Source: a virus. Taken from it: a stretch of 64,000 bases of DNA. Below, piece by piece: positions 53,215-61,079 of this stretch (its first letter is position 1; every line of letters starts with the position of its first letter). Where the stretch lies: positions 1 through 64,000 of IMG/VR virus record IMGVR_UViG_3300042892_000707; one strand, written 5' to 3'. The notes beneath the pieces were generated by a model. That model saw nothing but the letters and a program-made list of their open reading frames with translations, was not told where the DNA came from and ran no database searches. The translations under genes and the position numbers were made by a program.

Positions 53215-53497
53215 TATAATATACTTCCAATTGTTCTACAATTTCATAAAGTTCTTTGAACACATAACCCGTTTCATCATTGGCTTCAAATGAACCAAGT
53301 TTATCAATGTCTTTCATACGAGAAATAGCACTATCAATGTGACCAGCCATTTCCGAAAGTAAGACTTCAGCTTGTTCGTAATTACTACCCAAGTCCTCAA
53401 ATTCAGCTTCAAGAGCTTCATACTTTTTTAACAAGTTCCAAACAGCATATCCAAGTGCTGATGAAACTAATAATAAAATTAAAATAATCCAAATCAT
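53192..53497 (-). CDS. Single-pass membrane protein with coiled coil
   Basis: I take ATG 53497 (GAGGA box) over a TTG at 53509. The 101-residue product has an N-terminal membrane helix (IWIILILLLVSSALGYAVW, residues ~2-20), then an acidic coiled coil (LLKKYEALEAEFEDLGSNYEQ) and helical tail. It overlaps gp55 by 23 nt. Could be a membrane regulator, holin accessory or membrane tether; no family recognised. Confidence 0.6.
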   Translation of the reverse strand: MIWIILILLLVSSALGYAVWNLLKKYEALEAEFEDLGSNYEQAEVLLSEMAGHIDSAISRMKDIDKLGSFEANDETGYVFKELYEIVEQLEVYYNGEKSKE

Positions 53498-53498
53498 A

Positions 53499-54281
53499 TT
53501 AATCCTCAATTACATCTTTAAAAGCGTCAAATACATTCACAGTTCCAAACCCACCATTTGTAAATGCGTTTCCAAGGTCCGACTTTTTGGGTCTACCATT
53601 AGTTATATTACGAGTTGATTTTTGTGGTTGCATTTCTTTAATCCATCTTTCGTTTTCAAATCGTGCGGCAAACAAGTCAGCAGTATGCATTATAAATGGT
53701 ATTGATGTTTTGATTGCTTGGTCTTTATCAAACTTGATAAAATACTCTTTGTTGTTTTCATCATACAACCCATCCGTAAGTTTAATACCAATCCACTCTT
53801 CTTCGGTGCATCTAATACCAAAGTAATTTAGATTATAAAAGGTTCTATCATTTAAAGACATCCAATGAATATTAGGATTGTATTTGTAAATTTTACCTTG
53901 GTTTTTTACATGCCACTCTGAATCGTTCTTAATGTATAGGTCTTCCGATGGAGTTCCCAACTTACCCAAGTCGTGGTGAAGCGCTGTAAAGATTAGGTTT
54001 TCACGGGTGTAATCATTCATACCCATACCCAATTCAGTATACAAATCATATACCTTCAAAGCATTACGAGTCACACGAAGAACGTGGTCTACATATCCTC
54101 CTGGAAAAGCATTATGAAAATGTTCAACCGATGAGGCTGGGGTATAAATCATACGCTCTTCAAAATGGTCATACATCTTGTTAAGAGCATCCAACCTTTC
54201 GCCTGTAAAGGTTTGGTTGATTAGTTTACGAAATTTTTCGTAGTTTTCTACAAGCTCTTCCGCCGTGAAAAAATTTACCAT
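53499..54281 (-). CDS. HD-domain phosphohydrolase
   Basis: The 260-residue product has a metal-binding HD pattern: H56/H66 region with FPGGYVDHVLRVTRNAL, the LHHDLGK motif (H102-H103-D104) and a later HTADLFAAR. This matches HD-superfamily phosphohydrolases (nucleotide or cyclic-nucleotide hydrolysis). The substrate cannot be read from sequence; dNTP or ppGpp-like nucleotides are possible. ATG 54281 has no SD. It lies 3 nt after the ClpP-like gene. Confidence 0.8.
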   Translation of the reverse strand: MVNFFTAEELVENYEKFRKLINQTFTGERLDALNKMYDHFEERMIYTPASSVEHFHNAFPGGYVDHVLRVTRNALKVYDLYTELGMGMNDYTRENLIFTALHHDLGKLGTPSEDLYIKNDSEWHVKNQGKIYKYNPNIHWMSLNDRTFYNLNYFGIRCTEEEWIGIKLTDGLYDENNKEYFIKFDKDQAIKTSIPFIMHTADLFAARFENERWIKEMQPQKSTRNITNGRPKKSDLGNAFTNGGFGTVNVFDAFKDVIED

Positions 54282-54284
54282 AGT

Positions 54285-54917
54285 TTAAATAATTACATCA
54301 ATAATTCCCAATTCCAAAGCTTTTTCAGCCGACATAAAGTAATCGGAACTTTGAATGTTCTGCCAATAGTCTTTATCCATTTTAGTGCTTTCAGCCATCA
54401 ACTGATTACATTCAGTTTCCAACTCTTCACTAAACTTTGCGTTTGATTTAACATCACTCAATTTACCAACTACAATAGTAGACAATTGGTGAACCATAAT
54501 CTTGGAGTGTTTACTTGCAGCACGAGTTCCGGTTCCATTAGCCAAAAGAAGAGCAGCAGCGGACATAGCCATACCACGAACAATAATGTTAAATTTCATT
54601 TGGTCTTTTTGTGATTTCATATAATCAATAAACGCAAGGGTTTCAATAACATCACCACCACCGGAATTTAATAGAATATTTACCGTGTCAACATTACCAT
54701 TAATTTTTTTCAATAATCTTACTTTGGATACAATATCAAAGGTAAGACCACTTTGGATTTCATCTTGAATAAAGATTATATTATTTTCGGTGTCAATACC
54801 ATAGTCAAACTCACGATAATATTTACGATGATTGTCAACATCAGTTCCATCGTTATTTGTTTCTTCATAAGCAATTTTAACGGTATTGCCTAAAGTTGTT
54901 GTATATAGTTCATCCAT
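54285..54917 (-). CDS. clpP: ClpP-like serine protease
   Basis: The 210-residue product is a Clp-type crotonase-fold protease. It has NSGGGDV, the nucleophile motif GMAMSAAA (S119) and KIMVHQ (H143), with a plausible acidic residue around 181-185 (DKDYW). Phage ClpP-like proteins act in head maturation in many siphoviruses, but here a gp21 protease is present, so it more likely acts in host takeover. No Clp ATPase is seen. A strong Bacteroidota-type promoter lies 20-50 nt upstream. Confidence 0.85.
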   Translation of the reverse strand: MDELYTTTLGNTVKIAYEETNNDGTDVDNHRKYYREFDYGIDTENNIIFIQDEIQSGLTFDIVSKVRLLKKINGNVDTVNILLNSGGGDVIETLAFIDYMKSQKDQMKFNIIVRGMAMSAAALLLANGTGTRAASKHSKIMVHQLSTIVVGKLSDVKSNAKFSEELETECNQLMAESTKMDKDYWQNIQSSDYFMSAEKALELGIIDVII

Positions 54918-54940
54918 AGATTTAATAATTTATATTGATA

Positions 54941-54972
54941 CAAATATACGAAAAATAATTGAATTATCCAAA
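54941..54972 (-). promoter_or_regulatory. Bacteroidota-type promoter for clpP
   Basis: Minus strand: TTTG (54969-54972), 20-nt spacer, TATATTTG (54941-54948). This exactly fits the Bacteroidota housekeeping consensus TTTG-N-TAnnTTTG, and it has the extended TTTTCG just upstream. The leader would be ~20 nt, without an SD. Confidence 0.8.
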
Positions 54973-54973
54973 T

Positions 54974-56068
54974 TTATTTTCTATATTTGTGAATTTTTGA
55001 CCTTGCGGGTGTTTCTCTATATAAGTTTTTTAATGCGTCTTCATCCGTTGGAACAAATACTACTTCTTCTTTTTCTTTTTTAATTTGTTCTTCAATTGGG
55101 TTATCTTCTGACTCAATCGACTTTCCGTTTGTTTCAGTTGGTTCTCCGTTTGAATAGTTTGATTGTAATACCTCTTCATTATTGGTGTCGCTAATAGGAA
55201 TCCCATCGTTGCTATTGTTATTATCACCGCTATGGTTGATAGAATAAAGTTCGTGTCCATTTTCATTTTCTTTGTTAGTTAATTTATTTAAAGCAATAAC
55301 CATTGAAATGGCTAAGGGGTCAAATACAAATACAATCAAAAGGGTAAACCAATTTACGATTATATTCATAGGTTTGCCTGTAATTTCAGACATATAGCGA
55401 AGTGGTCCTACTTCTGCCGCTACTTCATTATTAGTTTGTAAATCCAATACATTCAATTCTAATTTTGTAATAGAATCAGTTAAAACTTCAATTTTTTTTG
55501 AGATAGATTCTCTTTGGTCTACCGCACTTTTTAATTGTGATTCCAAAGCGTTTCTTTGTGAGGATGATGTTGTTGTAATAACATTACCATTTCTATCAAC
55601 ACGAGATTGAGTATTGTTAGCCAACCCACCACGAAGTCCGTTGATAGATTCATTTAATTTTATTTTTTCATCATTATAGTAAGTTAATTGTTCTTGAAAT
55701 CTTCCCTTTTTCAATTCAACTACTTCTACCATTTTATCAGTCACACCTAACTTATCAGCAGTAGACTGATACGCTGAGGTTAAAAATCCATAAATACCTA
55801 TGGATGTAATTACCATGAGAATACCAACTGCAAAAGTTAGATACCACTTCATCCAACCGGCTTTACTCCAATGGTTATGTAGGTATGATGCAAGAATTAG
55901 TTTAGAAAATTCCAAAGCCCCAGCCATTATAATAACCTCGGTTCTAGCCCCAGCAAACAAAGAACTTAATCCGAATACTGAATAATAGGCAGCAGACCCC
56001 GCAAGAGCAAAAGTGCTGATAATCATCAATAAAATAAATCCGTTCTTTCTATTTAAAAATTTTTTCAT
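54974..56068 (-). CDS. Multi-pass membrane protein with coiled coil
   Basis: The 364-residue product starts at ATG 56068 with an AGGA box, the only clear SD in the right-hand block. Membrane helices are predicted at ~9-31, 40-60 and 73-97, a coiled coil at ~112-215, and a fourth helix at ~240-262 (NWFTLLIVFVFDPLAISMVIAL). The C-terminal 100 residues are Asn/Glu/Ser-rich and disordered. The GxLEFSKLI and P-I-V-F-D-P region suggests a conserved phage membrane protein. A nested membrane ORF overlaps its tail. Possible roles: host membrane remodelling or exclusion; unproven. Confidence 0.68.
   Translation of the reverse strand: MKKFLNRKNGFILLMIISTFALAGSAAYYSVFGLSSLFAGARTEVIIMAGALEFSKLILASYLHNHWSKAGWMKWYLTFAVGILMVITSIGIYGFLTSAYQSTADKLGVTDKMVEVVELKKGRFQEQLTYYNDEKIKLNESINGLRGGLANNTQSRVDRNGNVITTTSSSQRNALESQLKSAVDQRESISKKIEVLTDSITKLELNVLDLQTNNEVAAEVGPLRYMSEITGKPMNIIVNWFTLLIVFVFDPLAISMVIALNKLTNKENENGHELYSINHSGDNNNSNDGIPISDTNNEEVLQSNYSNGEPTETNGKSIESEDNPIEEQIKKEKEEVVFVPTDEDALKNLYRETPARSKIHKYRK
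55060..55266 (-). CDS. Candidate nested gene, single-pass membrane protein
   Basis: A 68-residue frame lies wholly inside the tail of the 364-residue gene in another frame. Its product has an N-terminal membrane helix (FILSTIAVIITIATMGFLLA, residues 7-26), a polar coiled coil (QTENQLKQTESRLSQKI) and a lysine-rich end. This resembles i-spanins or small holin-like proteins. The overlapping host frame is low-complexity disordered there, as expected if the second frame constrains it. Two ATGs are close together; the RBS is weak (AAAGAAA). AT-rich sequence makes chance membrane ORFs common, so this is a low-confidence call. Confidence 0.3.
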   Translation of the reverse strand: MKMDTNFILSTIAVIITIATMGFLLATPIMKRYYNQTIQTENQLKQTESRLSQKITQLKNKLKKKKKK

Positions 56069-56200
56069 ATTTTCCTAAAACCTATTTTTATTAACTCCAG
56101 GAGCGATACTTATAATCACTTATTAAGTCGCTTGAAGCTTAAGTGCTTAAGCACCCTGTGGTTAATAAATATCAAAGTGCTTGAATAATAATAATTTATA
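56069..56200 (-). promoter_or_regulatory. Leader with palindromes and late element
   Basis: The 132-bp gap between uvdE and the membrane protein gene contains a perfect 12-bp palindrome GTGCTTAAGCAC (56143-56154), a second CTTAAG six bp away, two AAGTGCTT copies (56141-56148, 56175-56182) and the element GATATTTATTA (56163-56173). It is upstream of the membrane gene by 70-130 nt. These elements suggest a regulated promoter, operator or structured leader. Confidence 0.5.
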
Positions 56201-57130
56201 TTAAGCTTTCCCCATACTATGCCCCATTGAGTGTTGACCAAATTTGGAAATATAATCCAATACAGTCAGCTCTTTCATCTTGGCTTCAATGTCAATATCA
56301 AGGTTATGACCATAGGTGTTAATCTCTGAATAGATGTAGTCAGAGTGTGCTTGTGGTTTAGAGGTAGGGTCTTCTAATGTTCTTGACTCTGAATAATGGA
56401 CAAGTGGTTTAACATCACCCCAAGTAGACATTGCAAGTTCAAGAGCTTCTTGTTCAGTCAAACCGCCAGTATTAAAAGTGTGGTGGTGATAATCAAAAAC
56501 AATTGGGATTCCGACACGAGTGTGAATATACATAAGGTCCTTGACTGAATACATACTTCCCTTGTCATCGTTCTCAACAGTCAGTCGTGTCTGAACTGAT
56601 TCTGGCAACAATTCAAAGTTTTTACAAAACCTATCCATAGCAGATTGTTTATCACCATAAACACCATTACAATGGATGTTAATAAGGTTGTATGGGGTTC
56701 GTTCCAATCCCATAAGGTCAAAGTGTTCTCCGTGTATAGAAAGGTCTTTAATCGTGTTCTTAACAACTTTCTCGTTGGGAGAGACCAATACATTAAATGG
56801 ACCGGGATGTGATGTTATACGCTGTCCGTAGGTCTTGGCCAGCGTACCTGCACCTTTGAGGACATTAGAAAACTTTTCGTAGTCCGGCATTTGGTGTAAT
56901 CTAAACTCACTAGCCCAAGGAACAAGGTCAGAAGTCATACGAAATAGTTTAAACCCATTCTTGTGATTCCATTTGATAATCTCTACCAAGTCTTTTGCGT
57001 TTTGGACAGCAAGGTCAGATGACCGATTAATACCCTCCTTGATAAATGTTTTTTTAATCATAGACCGGTTGGTAGTAATCTTATCCTTACCAAGAGTCAT
57101 ATTGATACAACAGTAACCTAAATTTGTCAT
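56201..57130 (-). CDS. uvsE: UV damage endonuclease (UvdE family)
   Basis: The 309-residue product starts MTNLGYCCINMTL and has RMTSDLVPWAS, TSHPGPFNVLVS, NIHCNGVYGDK, TVENDDKGS and VFDYHHHTFNTGG, the TIM-barrel metal-site motifs of UvdE. The enzyme nicks DNA 5' to UV photoproducts and starts excision repair. Full-length (homologues ~290-320). It replaces the T4 denV strategy in this phage. The promoter region shares bases with the dnaK terminator: TTG...TATCTTTA, 20-nt spacing. No SD before ATG 57130. Confidence 0.93.
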   Translation of the reverse strand: MTNLGYCCINMTLGKDKITTNRSMIKKTFIKEGINRSSDLAVQNAKDLVEIIKWNHKNGFKLFRMTSDLVPWASEFRLHQMPDYEKFSNVLKGAGTLAKTYGQRITSHPGPFNVLVSPNEKVVKNTIKDLSIHGEHFDLMGLERTPYNLINIHCNGVYGDKQSAMDRFCKNFELLPESVQTRLTVENDDKGSMYSVKDLMYIHTRVGIPIVFDYHHHTFNTGGLTEQEALELAMSTWGDVKPLVHYSESRTLEDPTSKPQAHSDYIYSEINTYGHNLDIDIEAKMKELTVLDYISKFGQHSMGHSMGKA

Positions 57131-57141
57131 AGTTTATTCTT

Positions 57142-57180
57142 TATACATAAAGATAATAAAAAAAGGGGACTTATACAAGC
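57142..57180 (-). promoter_or_regulatory. Possible uvdE promoter overlapping dnaK terminator
   Basis: Minus strand TTG inside the terminator loop side, 20 nt, then TATCTTTA (TAnnTTTG with one mismatch) just before the uvdE leader. Spacing fits the Bacteroidota pattern seen upstream of clpP and the AAA+ gene, but the -33 box lies within the terminator stem, so it is tentative. Confidence 0.4.
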
Positions 57181-57187
57181 CCCCTTT
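57162..57187 (-). terminator. Terminator after dnaK
   Basis: An 11-bp stem AAAGGGGGCTT/AAGTCCCCTTT (one G-T pair) with a GTAT loop is followed by T4 on the minus strand. It lies 20 nt past the dnaK stop and separates dnaK from uvdE. Confidence 0.93.
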
Positions 57188-57207
57188 GTTAAGAAATTGT
57201 TAAATCA

Positions 57208-59064
57208 TTACGAGTTCGTAACTTCTTCAAACTCTATGTCTTGTGTACCACTATCCGTTTGGGTTGGTGGATTCTGATACATTCTTGTTGTGACTTTTGA
57301 CCACGCAGATTCTAATTTTGTTTTATTATCTTTAACTAACTCTATATCTTTACTATCAACTGCGGATTTCAAATCCCTCATAAGACTTTCCAATTCCTCT
57401 TTTTCATCCGATTGAATTTTATCACTCAATTCTTGTATTTGTTTTTCGCTGGAGAATAAATAACCATCAGCAGCATTTACAAGTGTAACCGCTTCTTGTC
57501 GTTTTAAATCCTCTTCACGATTTGTTTCCGCTTCATCCCTCATACGTTGAATTTCATCCTTGGATAATCCTGTTGAAGATTCAATTCGGACTCGTTGTTC
57601 TTTTTTAGTTCCCAAATCTTTTGCAGAAACACTCAAAATACCATTTGCGTCAATATCAAACGTAACCTCAACTTGAGGGACTCCCCTTGGAGCCATTGGA
57701 ATACCTTCCAAATGAAATCTACCCAATGGTCTATTATCTTTAGCCATAGGTCGTTCACCTTGTAAAACGTGAACCTCTAAAACTTGTTGATTATCCGATA
57801 CCGTTGAGAATGTTTGTGATTTCTTTACTGGGATTGTTGTGTTAGCATCAATTATGGAGGTGAATACACCACCAAGGGTTTCAATACCCAAACTTAATGG
57901 AGTCACATCTAAAAGAAGAACATCTTTAACATCACCACCAAGAACACCACCTTGAATAGCAGCTCCAACAGCAACAACCTCATCTGGATTTACACCCTTA
58001 CTTGGTTTTTTACCAAAGAACTTTTCAACGGCTTCTTGAACGGCTGGGATACGAGTAGAACCACCTACAAGAATAACTTCATCAATATCACTCAATGAAA
58101 CAGCAGCATCCTTAACGGCTTGTTGACAGGGTTTCATACATCGGTCTACAAGTGATGATGTTAAACGATTAAAATCCGATTGAGATATATTCGTTTCAAA
58201 GTGAATAGGACCGTCTTGACCTACTGAAACATATGGTAGGTTAATTGCAGTTGATGTTGCAGATGACAATTCAATTTTAGCTTTTTCAGCAGCCTCACGG
58301 ATTCTCTGCATAGCCATTGCGTCACTTGACAAATCTACACCTTTGGTAGTTTTAATCATAGATACAATATGTTCTACAATTATTTCATCAAAGTTATCAC
58401 CACCAAGTTGAGTATCACCATTTGTAGATAAAACTTCAAATACACCATCACCCAATTCAAGGATTGATACATCAAAGGTTCCACCACCTAAATCAAATAC
58501 TGCTATTTTCATATCAGTATCTTTTTTATTTAAACCATACGCAAGTGCTGCAGCGGTTGGTTCATTAATAATCCGTAATACTTCTAATCCAGCAATCTCA
58601 CCGGCTTCTTTAGTAGCCTGCCTTTGAGAATCATTGAAATACGCAGGAACTGTGATTACCGCCTTACGAACACTTTCACCAAGGTATGCTTCTGCAGACT
58701 TACGAATGTTTTGAAGAACCATAGCCGAAATTTCTTGTGGAACATAATCTCTTCCATTTGCATGAATGATAATAGTATCGTTAGAACCTTTCTTTACTTC
58801 GTATCCAACATTAAGATGGTCTTTGTTTAATTCAGAATATCGTTTACCAATAAAACGCTTTACTGAATATAAAGTATTTTTAGGATTGGTTACTGCAACT
58901 CGTTTAGCGGCTGCTCCAATCTTTACTTCACCCTTATCAAAGGAAATTACCGATGGTGTTGTTCTGGCTCCTTCACCATTTACAATTACTACGGATTCAC
59001 CGCCTTCAATTACGGAAATACACGAGTTGGTAGTTCCTAAATCAATTCCAATTATTTTGCTCAT
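57208..59064 (-). CDS. dnaK: Chaperone DnaK (Hsp70), full length
   Basis: The 618-residue product is an intact Hsp70: [12 protein letters not shown] (5-16), [29 protein letters not shown], a GGSTRIP motif near 340, a substrate domain with [22 protein letters not shown] and a helical lid, ending [10 protein letters not shown] in place of the usual EEVD. It resembles Bacteroidota DnaK in places ([12 protein letters not shown]), so it may have been acquired from the host lineage. It binds unfolded chains with host DnaJ/GrpE; none is in the window. It has its own promoter and terminator, as a monocistron. ATG 59064, no SD. Confidence 0.97.
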   Translation of the reverse strand: MSKIIGIDLGTTNSCISVIEGGESVVIVNGEGARTTPSVISFDKGEVKIGAAAKRVAVTNPKNTLYSVKRFIGKRYSELNKDHLNVGYEVKKGSNDTIIIHANGRDYVPQEISAMVLQNIRKSAEAYLGESVRKAVITVPAYFNDSQRQATKEAGEIAGLEVLRIINEPTAAALAYGLNKKDTDMKIAVFDLGGGTFDVSILELGDGVFEVLSTNGDTQLGGDNFDEIIVEHIVSMIKTTKGVDLSSDAMAMQRIREAAEKAKIELSSATSTAINLPYVSVGQDGPIHFETNISQSDFNRLTSSLVDRCMKPCQQAVKDAAVSLSDIDEVILVGGSTRIPAVQEAVEKFFGKKPSKGVNPDEVVAVGAAIQGGVLGGDVKDVLLLDVTPLSLGIETLGGVFTSIIDANTTIPVKKSQTFSTVSDNQQVLEVHVLQGERPMAKDNRPLGRFHLEGIPMAPRGVPQVEVTFDIDANGILSVSAKDLGTKKEQRVRIESSTGLSKDEIQRMRDEAETNREEDLKRQEAVTLVNAADGYLFSSEKQIQELSDKIQSDEKEELESLMRDLKSAVDSKDIELVKDNKTKLESAWSKVTTRMYQNPPTQTDSGTQDIEFEEVTNS

Positions 59065-59114
59065 TTTGTTTTTTAAATTAAAGTGTATTTTATTACCCTT
59101 TTAAGTGTTAATGT

Positions 59115-59142
59115 ATTATAAAAGGGACAAAATACATACCAA
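59115..59142 (-). promoter_or_regulatory. Promoter upstream of dnaK
   Basis: Minus strand TTGGTA (59137-59142), 16-nt spacer, TATAAT (59115-59120). The leader would be ~44 nt. This is closer to a sigma70-type promoter than to the TAnnTTTG type upstream of clpP. Confidence 0.55.
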
Positions 59143-59163
59143 TTGTGTATTATATTACACTTT

Positions 59164-59177
59164 GTCAGTTAACTGAC
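59164..59177. repeat. 14-bp palindrome upstream of dnaK
   Basis: GTCAGTTAACTGAC is a perfect palindrome overlapping the last codons and stop of the upstream gene, with GTGTA/TACAC arms nearby. It lies ~20 bp upstream of the dnaK -35 box, so an operator is possible. It could also be a chance palindrome in coding sequence. Confidence 0.5.
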
Positions 59178-59479
59178 ATATTTTCAGTATTACCTACTAT
59201 CTTATAAAAGATTACGTTGTTTTTTTGCTCTTGGAAATGTAATATCATACCATCCATAACAAATGAAGATACAAACTTTTTTGATACCTCTGAATCATCG
59301 CAGGTTATAATAAGGTGGGTGTCGGTAATTGTAATTTCAATGGATGGTGTATATGTGTTTTCAAATTCAACATACTCATTTGTAATAACATCATATATGT
59401 AATACAACTTATCTTCGCTTGATAAGCTAGAAAAGAAGTTGTATTCTGCTTCATCCCAAGAGTTATCTTCCATTGTCAT
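59165..59479 (-). CDS. Small acidic protein, unknown (104 residues)
   Basis: Starts at ATG 59479 (AAAGG lies only 2 nt away, so it is not a good SD). The product is acidic and beta-rich in the middle (SIEITITDTHLIITCDD). It is last in the small-gene run before dnaK. No family recognised. Confidence 0.6.
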   Translation of the reverse strand: MTMEDNSWDEAEYNFFSSLSSEDKLYYIYDVITNEYVEFENTYTPSIEITITDTHLIITCDDSEVSKKFVSSFVMDGMILHFQEQKNNVIFYKIVGNTENMSVN

Positions 59480-59487
59480 ACCTTTAT

Positions 59488-59497
59488 TATAAGTATC
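59488..59497 (-). promoter_or_regulatory. Recurrent intergenic element GATACTTATA
   Basis: Copy of the recurrent element in the 17-nt gap before the 104-residue gene, overlapping the preceding TAG stop. Confidence 0.35.
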
Positions 59498-59790
59498 TAA
59501 AACACACCCAACCTTCCCTTCATATTTACAGTGGTTAATGTATCTTCTAATGTGCGAACAATTCTATCCATTTCACCAAGTGATAAAGAGATTCGGTAAT
59601 CACCCACCACAAGAGCACCAATTTGAGTTGAGTTCTTGATGGGGTAATCTGATTCTTCCAAATCAAATTCAAAGTCAATAGATGAGAATTTTTCTCCGAA
59701 CGACTTATTTAATCTGCCTTCTTCGGAGTCAGAAACACCATACGAATGATTTAGTGAACCATTTCGCTGGGGTTGGTTGTATTTTTTCAT
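59497..59790 (-). CDS. Small protein, unknown (97 residues)
   Basis: The product has a polar, Asn/Gln-rich N-terminal ~35 residues and a C-terminal folded region with IGALVVGDYRISLSLGEMDR and a helix (IVRTLEDTLTTVN). No family recognised. ATG 59790 follows an AT-rich leader without SD. Confidence 0.58.
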   Translation of the reverse strand: MKKYNQPQRNGSLNHSYGVSDSEEGRLNKSFGEKFSSIDFEFDLEESDYPIKNSTQIGALVVGDYRISLSLGEMDRIVRTLEDTLTTVNMKGRLGVF

Positions 59791-59834
59791 AACAAAAAAT
59801 TTATAGTTAACGAATATAAATAGTTTGTTTAAAG

Positions 59835-60134
59835 TTAATATCTTTTGTTTCTGTTAGAAATTCTTTCAAATTTTTTCTCAAATGAATCTAAACTCATACG
59901 AGTCGGTGAAGTTCTTTCAATATTTTGGCTTATCCTTACCGATTCAGCCGCCCAATGCCAAGCTTTCATAACATTTGGTTGTGATGGTATTAAAAGTTCA
60001 GAACCCACAATCCCACCTTCACCATCTGATACGCAATATAATCCATCTTTGGTTATATGGGTTTTTGCATTTGGAAATGCTTTTAAAACTTTTCGTTTAA
60101 GAGTTTGAAACTTCTTTTTCTCCGGAGTTATCAT
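59835..60134 (-). CDS. Small basic protein, unknown (99 residues)
   Basis: Basic N-terminus (KKKFQTLKRKVLKAFPNAK), a central YCVSDGEGGIVGSELL strand, then PNVMKAWHWAAES and a basic C-terminal helix. Overlaps the preceding gene by 38 nt. A nucleic-acid-binding role is possible from charge only. Confidence 0.58.
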   Translation of the reverse strand: MITPEKKKFQTLKRKVLKAFPNAKTHITKDGLYCVSDGEGGIVGSELLIPSQPNVMKAWHWAAESVRISQNIERTSPTRMSLDSFEKKFERISNRNKRY

Positions 60135-60348
60135 TTTCTATTTTATTTAATGACTTTGTAAGTCCTCGTTTTATGTGACAATACGGAGACAATTCTTTGT
60201 TAATGGAACATACATCAATTAGCTTTCCATCTTCTAATTTCAATGCGTAGGTATTACCTCGTTTTATTTTTGTTTTAGAGACAATGGTGCCCACTTTATG
60301 GACACCATTTATCTCCGCGATTACTTTTTCACCTATCATTGGGTTCAT
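60097..60348 (-). CDS. Small SH3-like protein, unknown (83 residues)
   Basis: Residues 1-45 are SH3/KOW-like strands (IGEKVIAEINGVHKVGTIV, TYALKLEDGKLIDV); the C-terminal 30 are polar and overlap the next gene. The ATG (60348) overlaps the previous stop by 4 nt. Function unknown. Confidence 0.58.
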   Translation of the reverse strand: MNPMIGEKVIAEINGVHKVGTIVSKTKIKRGNTYALKLEDGKLIDVCSINKELSPYCHIKRGLTKSLNKIENDNSGEKEVSNS

Positions 60349-60545
60349 TCAATTACCTTAATGATTTTTGTTTCAATTACCGATGATACTTCAAACTCCA
60401 AATTGGAACCCTCAAAATCGGCAACAACCTTGGCTTCTGCATCAGTCACCGATACGGCATGAACCATATATTGTTCAGTCAACTTCTTGATTCGACCTTT
60501 TGCATCTTCTTGGTTAACTTTAACCTTTACTACATAGTAACTCAT
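60345..60545 (-). CDS. DUF4494-like small protein
   Basis: The 66-residue product MSYYVVKVKVN... with EQYMVHAVSVTDAEAKV resembles DUF4494, a short family I associate with Bacteroidota and their phages. If right, this supports the host assignment. It folds as an alpha/beta unit. It ends in an ATGA overlap with the downstream gene. Function unknown. No SD. Confidence 0.58.
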   Translation of the reverse strand: MSYYVVKVKVNQEDAKGRIKKLTEQYMVHAVSVTDAEAKVVADFEGSNLEFEVSSVIETKIIKVIE

Positions 60546-60577
60546 AAATAAAAAAATTAGTGTTAGTTGTTTAATAA

Positions 60578-60889
60578 TTAGTCTTTAAAATTTATTTCGT
60601 ATCCAAGTTTTCCATTCTCATCTACAACCATCCGAATAAGACCATTTTCGGAAAGGGATTCAATCGCATCATTGATTTCAATGTCACGATATATTTTAAT
60701 AGCTTTAAGCAACAATTCTGATAATAAGTCATCATCATTAGCTATCATAAGAAGATGCTTTACAATGTCTAAAAAACGACCTTCGTATTCAATGTGAGCC
60801 GACTCAAAAAAGTTTTCATCATACATATACTTTTTAACATTCTCATAGAGTTCGTTAAAATCATCGTTACTATCATAACTCATTTTCAT
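60578..60889 (-). CDS. Small acidic protein, unknown (103 residues)
   Basis: An acidic helical product with DDDLLSELLLKAIKIYRDIEI and a C-terminal turn-strand pair (GLIRMVVDENGKLGYEI), like a small winged-helix-type domain, though this is not established. Overlaps the preceding gene by 17 nt. M3 is an alternative start. No SD. Confidence 0.58.
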   Translation of the reverse strand: MKMSYDSNDDFNELYENVKKYMYDENFFESAHIEYEGRFLDIVKHLLMIANDDDLLSELLLKAIKIYRDIEINDAIESLSENGLIRMVVDENGKLGYEINFKD

Positions 60890-61079
60890 TCTTCATCTGA
60901 ATAAGTCGGTTAATATAATTAATGGATTCAGAGTCACCCATCAAAGCATCAGCTTTTCCGTATTTCCGAACAACCCATTCAACACCATAATCATAAACCT
61001 CAGCGGATACAATGTTAACACTTGGAACATACATTTTATTAAACCCCATCTTGTTGAATTTTTTGGATAATTTTTTCAT
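60873..61079 (-). CDS. Small protein, unknown (68 residues)
   Basis: Begins MKKLSKKFNKMGFNKMYVP and continues with a strand-helix region (AEVYDYGVEWVVRKYGKAD). Overlaps both neighbours, consistent with a compact early operon. No family recognised. Confidence 0.55.
   Translation of the reverse strand: MKKLSKKFNKMGFNKMYVPSVNIVSAEVYDYGVEWVVRKYGKADALMGDSESINYINRLIQMKNENEL

Noticed and set aside
59065-59177. CIRCE-like heat-shock operator upstream of dnaK
   Set aside because: No TTAGCACTC-N9-GAGTGCTAA arrangement is present; only unrelated palindromes are.
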